64,000 bases of DNA, from the NCBI GenBank assembly GCA_965227095.1, contig CBDDFL010000001.1, forward strand, positions 620,001-684,000. Reading direction: 5' to 3'. The notes under the pieces are model-generated. The model saw only the letters and a program-made list of their open reading frames with translations. It made no database searches and was not told the origin of the DNA. Source of the DNA: JANQMY01 sp965227095. Lineage in GTDB: Bacteria > Pseudomonadota > Alphaproteobacteria > JANQMY01. Shown here one piece after another: positions 49,625 through 56,479 of this stretch (position 1 is the first letter of the stretch; each line of letters starts with the position of its first letter). The position numbers were made by a program, and so were the translations under genes.

Positions 49625-51025
49625 TCAGTACCGGTATGTCAGGCTCACTAGGCCGCTGTGATTGATAAATTCGAACTGGGTGAAGTCCGACTCTTGGTTC
49701 TGCACCAAATATTCGAAGTTCAGATCAAGGCTGCGATAAATATTTGCCGAATTGCCGACGGCCACGGTCACCCGCTGGTCGCTCCGTTCTTCGGTCGCGC
49801 TGAGCGATGGGTTGGGCGCGTCAAACCCGCGAAACTCACCCACGACCCGAAGCCATGCCCGCCATTGGGAATCGCCCCATCCGACAGGGGGTGCATACCG
49901 GTAGTTCAACTGGCCCGCCACGGCCCACAGCCAATTGTCTTTGAAAGCCCGTTCGGTCATGGACTGGATGCCAAGACCGCGCAGGTTCAACGAAAAGCGT
50001 TTCGGTAACAATATGACCGTCTTGATTTGATAATGGTTTTCCGCCCCGTCCAGAAGTTCTGCAAACGGACGATCCGCGGTGGCTCTGAAATCTCTCTGGC
50101 GCCGCTGATAGGTGACTTCCGTGCGGATGCGATCAGTCAATTCTCCGATCACATCAATGCCGCCGCCATACGTCAATGCGTATAGGTCGTCACCGACGGT
50201 CAGCACATTCCCGTAAATATGCGGCCGCAGCCAAAGCCAGGGCGCGTGGCGGCGCAATGGCTTGAATGAAAACCCAGGCTCCGCGGCAAAAGACAGGATA
50301 TCATTTTCCGTTAGATCGAATTGCTGCGTGAAATACAGCGAGGCTTTGGTATCGATCGTGGCTTCGTTTTGCAGATCCAGATCGTATTGATGCCGGAACC
50401 AGCTTGATAAGAAGAAGTTGGCGTCCCCCTCGGGCTGCGGAAGGCCTGCCACCTGTAACTGAGTGTCCTGAAAGGTGATGGTATCGCTGTCGGAAACAAA
50501 ACTTGGGTTCGATTGGTAGCGAATGCCTGCGGTGACGGCGCCCCGAAAGCGGTTTTGTTGTGTTTCTCGTCGTGCGCGCGATAGGGCGGTTTTCACGACC
50601 GCTTCCCGTTCGGCCGACAGCTTGCCGGAGTCGAGCGCTTCCTGCAGATGGGCCTTCGCCGCCGCATACGCGCCAAGCCGGAAATAGAGCAGGCCCACTT
50701 CCGACCGGATCAATTGCTGGTCTTCGTCAACCAGCAGAATCGGTTCCAACACGCCGATGGCGGTTTCGTAGGCGTCGAAGGTGCCAAGTTTTTTTGCGGC
50801 GATGACGAAGCGCCATGCATGGGTATAGTTTTCAGGGTCTTCATAGACCGCTTGGTAGGCGGACTCATATTCCGCTTGCAGCGATGCCTCTGCGGTGGCG
50901 TGCGCTGTTACGGTCAGCAGCATCCACGACACCGCAACCGCAGCTGCCGCCATGACGCGCGCAGGCCAAATCGCAATGTTGGTGAAAACGCTGGAACAAA
51001 TGGGAAAATTCCGCCGCACTGCCAT
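49625..51025 (-). CDS. TPR plus outer-membrane beta-barrel protein (DUF560-like)
   Basis: 466 residues. A leader (MAAAAVAVSWMLLTVTAHA) and an N-terminal TPR-like part (YQAVYEDPENYTHAWRFVIAAKKLGTFDAYETAIGVLEP, LYFRLGAYAAAKAHLQEAL) are followed by a beta-rich barrel-like region (AVTAGIRYQSNPSFVSDSDT, SWFRHQYDLDLQNEATIDTKAS) ending in a terminal aromatic residue (LVSLTYRY). The architecture matches Slam/DUF560-like barrels that are found beside FecR-domain proteins. A role in exporting or anchoring a surface protein is an inference. Confidence 0.82.
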   Translation of the reverse strand: MAVRRNFPICSSVFTNIAIWPARVMAAAAVAVSWMLLTVTAHATAEASLQAEYESAYQAVYEDPENYTHAWRFVIAAKKLGTFDAYETAIGVLEPILLVDEDQQLIRSEVGLLYFRLGAYAAAKAHLQEALDSGKLSAEREAVVKTALSRARRETQQNRFRGAVTAGIRYQSNPSFVSDSDTITFQDTQLQVAGLPQPEGDANFFLSSWFRHQYDLDLQNEATIDTKASLYFTQQFDLTENDILSFAAEPGFSFKPLRRHAPWLWLRPHIYGNVLTVGDDLYALTYGGGIDVIGELTDRIRTEVTYQRRQRDFRATADRPFAELLDGAENHYQIKTVILLPKRFSLNLRGLGIQSMTERAFKDNWLWAVAGQLNYRYAPPVGWGDSQWRAWLRVVGEFRGFDAPNPSLSATEERSDQRVTVAVGNSANIYRSLDLNFEYLVQNQESDFTQFEFINHSGLVSLTYRY

Positions 51026-51170
51026 GTCCCCCTAAAGATTAATAGTACGGGGTGATCCAAGGCAGGTAAAGCCGAGAAAGGCCAGTTTTCGTGGGAAAAA
51101 CCGTTGTATTTTGGGCGTTTGAGTGAATAACGGATTGCTCACAAAAGGCACCGCCAATCGGCAGTTGCAT

Positions 51171-51755
51171 CTATTGGGCCGGCAAAACCGTCGTCATCAA
51201 ATCGTCCGCAAAACGGGGGGCCAGGGGTTTATGGCCAAGCAGGAGGCGAAAAAAAACGGGGCCATAAAGGGCATCTGCCGCGGTCTCCGTGTCGAATGTT
51301 TCAGGCAACTCGCCCACAGACTTGGCCTGGTCTAGAAGCGCTTTGCCGTCTGCCCGGCTTTTTAGAACAACGTGATGCCGGAACGCTTTTGAAACTTCGG
51401 TCTGGCTGTCAGCGGCGGCGATCAGCATTGCTGCATTACGTCCCCGAGGGGTGGCGAAGATCGCGATGGTCGCCCTTAGATGTTGGTTTAACTGGGACAA
51501 GATTGTCCCCTGACCATCGCGCGGTGGTAACTCCGGCTGGGCCTCCATTAGAGCGGTCATCATGACTTCATGGGCATTTTGCCAATACCGGTAGATGGTC
51601 GGCTTGCCCACTTTCGCTTGTTTGGCAATCGCTTCCATAGTGACCGCCGCAACGCCGCCGCGTTCAAGCAAAGCGATCGCCGCGCTCAGAATGTTGTCGC
51701 GGGCAGCGGCACTGCGCGGCCGGCCCGGTTTTCTTTTCGTCGTTCCTTCAGGCAC
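51171..51755 (-). CDS. TetR-family transcriptional regulator
   Basis: 194-residue TetR regulator. After a basic start (KRKPGRPRSAAARDNILSA) the HTH reads AVTMEAIAKQAKVGKPTIYRYWQNAHEVMM (about residues 37-66). The C-terminal domain is helical. The start is a GTG without a near ribosome site, so its exact position is uncertain. It is divergent from the VOC gene at 51830, the likely target; TTACGTTACGTTTCGTTAA in the gap is a plausible operator. Confidence 0.9.
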   Translation of the reverse strand: MPEGTTKRKPGRPRSAAARDNILSAAIALLERGGVAAVTMEAIAKQAKVGKPTIYRYWQNAHEVMMTALMEAQPELPPRDGQGTILSQLNQHLRATIAIFATPRGRNAAMLIAAADSQTEVSKAFRHHVVLKSRADGKALLDQAKSVGELPETFDTETAADALYGPVFFRLLLGHKPLAPRFADDLMTTVLPAQ

Positions 51756-51829
51756 TTGATTTTGCTTGTCGCGCCTTTCTAATTACGTTACGTTTCGTTA
51801 AATAATATAAAAATCTTAGGAGAGATGCA
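51756..51829. promoter_or_regulatory. Divergent TetR / VOC control region
   Basis: 74 bases between the TetR GTG and the VOC ATG. It contains TTACGTTACGTTTCGTTAA (51784-51802), a repeated ACGTTA-type word that could hold the TetR operator. AGGAGAG precedes the VOC start. Confidence 0.45.
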
Positions 51830-52261
51830 ATGACCTTAAGCCCTTATCTGGCGGCGAAAGACGCGTCCGCCGCCCTAGCATTTTACAAGGACGCCTTCGG
51901 TGCGGAAGAACTCTATCGCCTCAACGGGCCGGATGGGCGTATCGGACATGCGGAATTCACCATCAATGGGGCCCGCCTTATGATTTCCGACGAATATCCC
52001 GACTTTGGGGCGTTAAGCCCACAGACGATTGGCGGGTGCCCGGTCAAGCTTCACATCTATGTGGAAAATGCAGACGACACCATCGCGCGGGCGGCGAAAG
52101 CGGGCGCGACGATTGTCCGCGAACCAAAGGACGAATTCTTCGGCGACCGATCCGGCATGGTGGCGGATCCCTTCGGCTATTCCTGGTTCATCGCGCACAA
52201 GATTGAGGAGGTGACCCCCGAGGAAATGCAACGGCGTTGGACGGACTCCATGGGCGGCTAG
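51830..52261 (+). CDS. VOC family protein (PhnB/glyoxalase-like)
   Basis: 143-residue VOC protein of the PhnB-like type: SPYLAAKDASAALAFYKDAFGAEELYRLNGPDGRIGHAEFTINGARLMISDEY at the start, then HIYVENADDTIARAAKAGATIVREPKDEFFGDRSGMVADPFGYSW. The function is unknown; relatives bind or modify small molecules. It is divergent from a TetR regulator and preceded by AGGAGAG. Its 3' end faces the convergent ZIP gene. Confidence 0.92.
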   Translation: MTLSPYLAAKDASAALAFYKDAFGAEELYRLNGPDGRIGHAEFTINGARLMISDEYPDFGALSPQTIGGCPVKLHIYVENADDTIARAAKAGATIVREPKDEFFGDRSGMVADPFGYSWFIAHKIEEVTPEEMQRRWTDSMGG

Positions 52262-52280
52262 TAATTTCGGTCCAATCTTC

Positions 52281-53099
52281 TCAATGGTGGTCGGAATGGT
52301 CACCATGGGCGTCATCGTGATGATCTTCATCATCATGATGATCATGACTGTCATGATGATGGTCTCCGTGGCCTCCAAGGAAGGTCACGGTCACCGCAAT
52401 ACCTGCCACAAACGCCACGACCGGAACGATCCCCGACCGCCGTACAAATCGTTCCATCAGATGGGTCGTGCTTACATAAAGAAGGGCGCCACCGGATAGC
52501 GCCAGCATAATGCCCAAACTTTCAGGCGCTAAGCCCTGAATGGCGGACAGGCTGAGGATCGCCCCCAATGGCGTTGTGAACGCCGCACCTAAAAAGGCCA
52601 GCCCAAACGACGTGAGCGGAGATCCGCCCGCGCTGCGAACCAGCAGAAAGATTACCAAGCCTTCGGAGAATTCATGAATGATCAATCCGCTGGCGGCTGA
52701 GACACCTACAAGGAAGTCAACGGAAAAGGCCGTGCCGTAAACGATCCCATCAACGAAGGAATGGAACGCGATTCCCAAAAAGGGAGCCACAACCAATCTC
52801 GGCGGCAAGGCTTCATCCGTGGGATGATGGTGTCCGGCGGCTTTGTTGATGATAAAAAGAACAAGAAAACCGATCACCACATAGAATGGAGCTGCATCGG
52901 TGAGTTCGATGCTCTCCGGAAGCACGTGGATGAGGGCCGCCGCCAAAAGAATACCCGCCGCGAATGCACTCAAGATGGCATCGTAGCGCGTGGCCCAGTC
53001 ATGAAATCGCCAAACTGTCGCAATACCCAACGTGGTCACAGCGGCTGCGATTAAGCTGGCCACCAAAGCCGGTTCAGAAAGGAAGGCCATTGAGTTCAC
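52281..53099 (-). CDS. ZIP family metal transporter
   Basis: 272-residue ZIP permease, probably for zinc import. Multiple membrane helices include FAAGILLAAALIHVLPESIEL (HxxPE metal motif), GIAFHSFVDGIVYG and GLIIHEFSEGLVIFLLVRS (H-E-F-S-E-G). A histidine/aspartate-rich C-terminal tail (HHHDSHDHHDDEDHH and more) probably senses or concentrates zinc. The start here is a GTG with GGAAAA 8 bases upstream; the ATG at 53090 is an alternative. It is divergent from the ZrgA-like gene with a Zur-type palindrome between, so it should be derepressed under zinc starvation. Confidence 0.9.
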   Translation of the reverse strand: MNSMAFLSEPALVASLIAAAVTTLGIATVWRFHDWATRYDAILSAFAAGILLAAALIHVLPESIELTDAAPFYVVIGFLVLFIINKAAGHHHPTDEALPPRLVVAPFLGIAFHSFVDGIVYGTAFSVDFLVGVSAASGLIIHEFSEGLVIFLLVRSAGGSPLTSFGLAFLGAAFTTPLGAILSLSAIQGLAPESLGIMLALSGGALLYVSTTHLMERFVRRSGIVPVVAFVAGIAVTVTFLGGHGDHHHDSHDHHDDEDHHDDAHGDHSDHH

Positions 53100-53174
53100 T
53101 GCCGGTTTTCCGTAAATCCAATCGATATCGACCGCGTCTCGGCGGAAAGGAACCTGGTCGCGGGCCGGGCGTGG

Positions 53175-53187
53175 GTTATATTATAAC
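53175..53187. promoter_or_regulatory. Zur-type palindrome GTTATATTATAAC
   Basis: A perfect 13-base palindrome (GTTATA-T-TATAAC) between the divergent ZIP and ZrgA-like genes. It has the GTTATa-TATAAC form seen at zinc-uptake-regulator sites in alphaproteobacteria. It lies 39 bases before the zrgA start, so repressor binding would cover that promoter. Confidence 0.75.
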
Positions 53188-53226
53188 ATTGTTGCTGTGC
53201 TCAATAGAATTGATCGAGGATCGTTC

Positions 53227-53934
53227 ATGTCTAAATTGAAGTTGAGGAAATCCCTAAGCATTCTGCCGGTTTTTGCGTTTCTGACGGGCTTTGCCGTGTT
53301 GGTGCCGACGACCCCATCTTTGGCAGAAAGCGACGCCCACGACCATCACGACAGCCACGATGAGCCTGAAGCGCACGCAGACCATGACGACCATGATCAC
53401 GAGCATCGTGAAGCCGGGGCCCACCAACATGGTGTTGCGGAAATCGGCGCGGCGCTTGATGGCGGCAAGCTGGCGATAGAGTTCAAATCCCCTGCCGCGA
53501 ATTTGGTTGGGTTCGAACACGACCCTAAAAATGACGATCAACGAAAAGCCGTCGAGAATGCCGTGATCGTTCTGAAGAATGGCAAAACCCTTTTTGTGCC
53601 GGATGCGAATGCCAAATGCGTCTTATCGGCGGCGACAGTCTCATCGCCATTCGAAAGCGACACCGCAGACCGCGACCATGACCAAGACGCGCACGATCAC
53701 GAAAAACACGATCATGACGAGGCGCATGAAAACCATGAAGAAACCCATAGTGATTTTTCGGCGCGCTATCTGTTCGACTGCGCCGCGCCTCAGCAATTAA
53801 CAACCTTGCGGGTTGGATTGTTTGACATCTTCCCAGCCATTGAGAAGATTGATGCGGTCTATTTAGGCGACAGCGTCCAGTTGGGCGCTGAGCTGACCCG
53901 TACCAGCGCAGACTTTAGTTTGTCCGCTCAATGA
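53227..53934 (+). CDS. ZrgA-like (DUF2796) zinc-binding exported protein
   Basis: 235-residue exported protein with a leader (LSILPVFAFLTGFAVLVPTTPSLAE) and two histidine-rich regions: SDAHDHHDSHDEPEAHADHD near the mature N-terminus, and HDQDAHDHEKHDHDEAHENHEETHSD in the middle. Between them is HQHGVAEIGAALDGGKLAIEFKSPAANLVGFEH, the DUF2796 core. It should bind zinc in the periplasm for the ABC transporter encoded next. The start has ATG at 53227; the open frame goes ten codons further. It heads a four-gene operon. Confidence 0.9.
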   Translation: MSKLKLRKSLSILPVFAFLTGFAVLVPTTPSLAESDAHDHHDSHDEPEAHADHDDHDHEHREAGAHQHGVAEIGAALDGGKLAIEFKSPAANLVGFEHDPKNDDQRKAVENAVIVLKNGKTLFVPDANAKCVLSAATVSSPFESDTADRDHDQDAHDHEKHDHDEAHENHEETHSDFSARYLFDCAAPQQLTTLRVGLFDIFPAIEKIDAVYLGDSVQLGAELTRTSADFSLSAQ

Positions 53935-53964
53935 TCAATTCTCCGAAGACACGCGGGGCGCGCT

Positions 53965-54693
53965 GTGGCGCCAACTAACCATCAGCCGACCATATGTTTG
54001 GCGAACCTTCAGTTCGCGTGGCGGGCCCCTCAGATGATCTTGGACATATCTGACTTCACGGTCGATATGGGCGAGCGCGTGTTTCTCTATGGGCCCAGCG
54101 GAAGCGGGAAGAGCACCCTGCTGGGCGTCATCAGTGGTGTGTTGAAACCAACCAGAGGTCAGGTGACAGTTTTAGGGCGCGACTTGACGAAGATGACCGC
54201 ATCCCAACGAGACGCGTTTCGGTCCGACCAACTGGGTATCATCTTCCAGATGTTCAATTTGTTGCCCTATTTGTCCTTGGTCGAGAATGTCGCCTTGCCG
54301 TGCCGCTTCTCGGCAAACAGACGCCGCCGCCTGCTTGAAAATGCGGGATCTATCGACGATGAGGCCCGCCGGCTTTTAACCCGCCTTGGTTTGCCGGATG
54401 CGGTCTTTGATCGGCGCAATGTGACGGAACTGAGCGTTGGCCAACAACAGCGCGTCGCCGCGGCACGCGCCCTCATTGGGGCGCCGCAGTTGATCATTGC
54501 CGATGAACCCACCTCCTCGCTGGACGCCGACGCCCGTGGCAGTTTCATCGACCTCTTGTCGGAAGAATGTGCGAAATCCAATACGTCACTATTGTTTGTT
54601 AGCCACGATCTGAGCTTGGCTGAGAGATTTGACCGGTCAATCGATCTCAGTGCCATCAACGCAGCGCCTGTGGCAGGGGAGGTCGCCTCATGA
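53965..54693 (+). CDS. ABC transporter ATP-binding protein (MacB/LolD-like)
   Basis: 242-residue ABC ATPase. Walker A GPSGSGKST at about residues 45-53, Q-loop FQMFNLLPYLSLVENVALP, signature ELSVGQQQRVAAARAL, Walker B LIIADEPTSSLDAD and H-loop FVSHDLSLAERF. The signature is a variant LSVGQ. It belongs with the FtsX-like permease that overlaps it by 4 bases. The GTG at 53965 is used because the usual first strand CLANLQFAWRAPQMILDI needs it; no strong ribosome site is seen. Confidence 0.93.
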   Translation: MAPTNHQPTICLANLQFAWRAPQMILDISDFTVDMGERVFLYGPSGSGKSTLLGVISGVLKPTRGQVTVLGRDLTKMTASQRDAFRSDQLGIIFQMFNLLPYLSLVENVALPCRFSANRRRRLLENAGSIDDEARRLLTRLGLPDAVFDRRNVTELSVGQQQRVAAARALIGAPQLIIADEPTSSLDADARGSFIDLLSEECAKSNTSLLFVSHDLSLAERFDRSIDLSAINAAPVAGEVAS

Positions 54694-55961
54694 CGTCTAC
54701 TCCCATTATCACCTTGGCGTTCAAAAGCCTGACAAACCGGCGCCTCACGGCCTTGCTGACCGTGTTTGCCATCGCGCTTAGCGTGACGCTGTTTATCGGG
54801 GTCGACAAGATCCGAAACGGCGCCCGCGATGGGTTTGACCGGACGATTTCTGGAACGGACTTGATCGTTGGCGCGCGCAGCGGGTCGATCAACCTGCTGC
54901 TCTATTCCGTCTTTCGAATCGGCAATGCGACGAACAATGTGACGTGGCAAAGCTACGAGTATTGGGCGAAACACCCCCAAGTGAAATGGACCGTGCCGCT
55001 GTCGCTTGGGGATTCCCATCGTGGGTTTAGGGTGTTGGGCACGACGCCCGCCTATTTCGACCATTATCGGTATGGGGCAAAAAAGAACCTGGCGCTTGCG
55101 GAAGGACAGGTCTTCGACGATGTCTTTGATGCCGTGTTGGGGGCCGATGTGGCGCGTGAGCTTGGCTACACGCTAGGGCAGGAAATCTCTGTGGCGCACG
55201 GCATCGGCGCGACAAGTTTCGCCAATCACGACGACAAGCCGTTCAAAATTGTCGGTATCCTGAGCAAAACGGGGACGCCCGTGGATCGGACGATCCATGT
55301 GAGCTTGAAAGGGATCGAAGCCATCCATATCGGCTGGGAAAGCGGCACTGCCAGTCCGCTTTCTCGGATGGTCACGGCGGATCAAGTGCGCGATATGCCG
55401 CTTAAGCCCAAGGCGATCACCGCGTTTCTCATCGGCATGGAATCGCGGATTGCGGTATTGCGATTGCAGCGAGACATTAATCAGTACAGCAAAGAGCCGC
55501 TGCTCGCGATCATCCCGGGGGTGGCGCTCAGCCAATTGTGGAGCGTTGTGGGGATTGCCGAAACGGCGCTCACCGCGATCGCCGGATTTGTGGTGTTCAC
55601 GGGATTGTTAGGCATGCTGACCACAATCCTCACAAGCCTGAACGAACGCCGGCGGGAAATGGCTATTTTGCGCAGTTTAGGCGCCAGGCCCTGGCATATT
55701 TTCGCCCTTCTGCTCAGCGAGGGGGCCCTTTTAGCCCTTATTGGCGCCATCCTAGGCGTTCTGGTCGTTTATGGCACCATGCTTTTCGCGGCACCTATGA
55801 TCGAGGCCCAATCGGGCATCTATCTGGGGGCCGTGGTACCGGGTGCTTATGATCTGGCGGTGGTGGGGATTATTGTAGTAGCTTCGGTGATCTTGGGGTG
55901 CGTGCCGGCATTCCGAGCCTATCGGAATTCCCTGGCCGACGGCCTGACCATTCGAGTGTGA
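54690..55961 (+). CDS. ABC transporter permease, FtsX-like
   Basis: 423-residue MacB/FtsX-type permease: one N-terminal membrane helix (LTALLTVFAIALSVTLFIGVD), a large periplasmic domain (about 45-280) and three C-terminal helices (AETALTAIAGFVVFTGLLGM, FALLLSEGALLALIGAILGVLVVYG, LAVVGIIVVASVILGCV). The motif LTSLNERRREMAILRSLGARPWH between helices is the family coupling-loop signature. Partner of the preceding ATPase; together with the ZrgA-like protein it may be a zinc-linked exporter or loader rather than a classical importer, since FtsX-type ABC proteins usually do not import. Confidence 0.92.
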   Translation: MTSTPIITLAFKSLTNRRLTALLTVFAIALSVTLFIGVDKIRNGARDGFDRTISGTDLIVGARSGSINLLLYSVFRIGNATNNVTWQSYEYWAKHPQVKWTVPLSLGDSHRGFRVLGTTPAYFDHYRYGAKKNLALAEGQVFDDVFDAVLGADVARELGYTLGQEISVAHGIGATSFANHDDKPFKIVGILSKTGTPVDRTIHVSLKGIEAIHIGWESGTASPLSRMVTADQVRDMPLKPKAITAFLIGMESRIAVLRLQRDINQYSKEPLLAIIPGVALSQLWSVVGIAETALTAIAGFVVFTGLLGMLTTILTSLNERRREMAILRSLGARPWHIFALLLSEGALLALIGAILGVLVVYGTMLFAAPMIEAQSGIYLGAVVPGAYDLAVVGIIVVASVILGCVPAFRAYRNSLADGLTIRV

Positions 55962-56479
55962 TGATGCTGCGTTTTTTACAGATTTGTCTTTTTGTCCTGA
56001 TGTCGACGGTGGCGTTCGCCAACACCGACGCGCCTCAAGAAATCAAATGGGATGATCTCTTGCCCGAAGGAGAGCTCGAACGCCTGCAAGAAATGTATCA
56101 AAAGCAGATCGAGATGCTGTACCAAGCAGACCCGATCATGGAAGGAAGTGCCAATGACAAGGCCGTGCAGTTTGGCACGTTCAACGTTGTCGAAGAGCTG
56201 GATGGCGCAAACGTCCGTATACCCGGCTATATGGTGCCCTTGGATTTGCAGGACGGCAAAGTAACCGAGTTCCTGTTGGTGCCGTATTTCGGCGCGTGTA
56301 TTCATTCGCCACCGCCCCCGCCCAACCAAACCGTGTTTGTCACCTCGGTGGAACCTGTTGAATTCAGCTGGGATGCCTTCTGGCTGGAAGGGACGCTGAA
56401 AACCGAGAAAGCGGAAAGCGAATTGGCCAATGCGGCCTATACGCTAGAACTGTCCAAGATCGAACCCTATTCAAGTTAA
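55961..56479 (+). CDS. DUF3299 family exported protein
   Basis: 172-residue exported protein with leader FLQICLFVLMSTVAFAN. The DUF3299 core shows AVQFGTFNVVEELDGANVRIPGYMVPLDLQDGKVTEFLLVPYFGACIHSPPPPPNQTVFV. The conserved C-I-H-x-P-P-P-P could hold a metal. The ATG overlaps the permease stop by one base (TGATG), so it is translationally coupled. It is part of the zinc-linked operon, and similar proteins accompany ZrgA-type systems in Vibrio. Its 3' end overlaps the convergent autotransporter by 4 bases. Confidence 0.9.
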   Translation: MMLRFLQICLFVLMSTVAFANTDAPQEIKWDDLLPEGELERLQEMYQKQIEMLYQADPIMEGSANDKAVQFGTFNVVEELDGANVRIPGYMVPLDLQDGKVTEFLLVPYFGACIHSPPPPPNQTVFVTSVEPVEFSWDAFWLEGTLKTEKAESELANAAYTLELSKIEPYSS

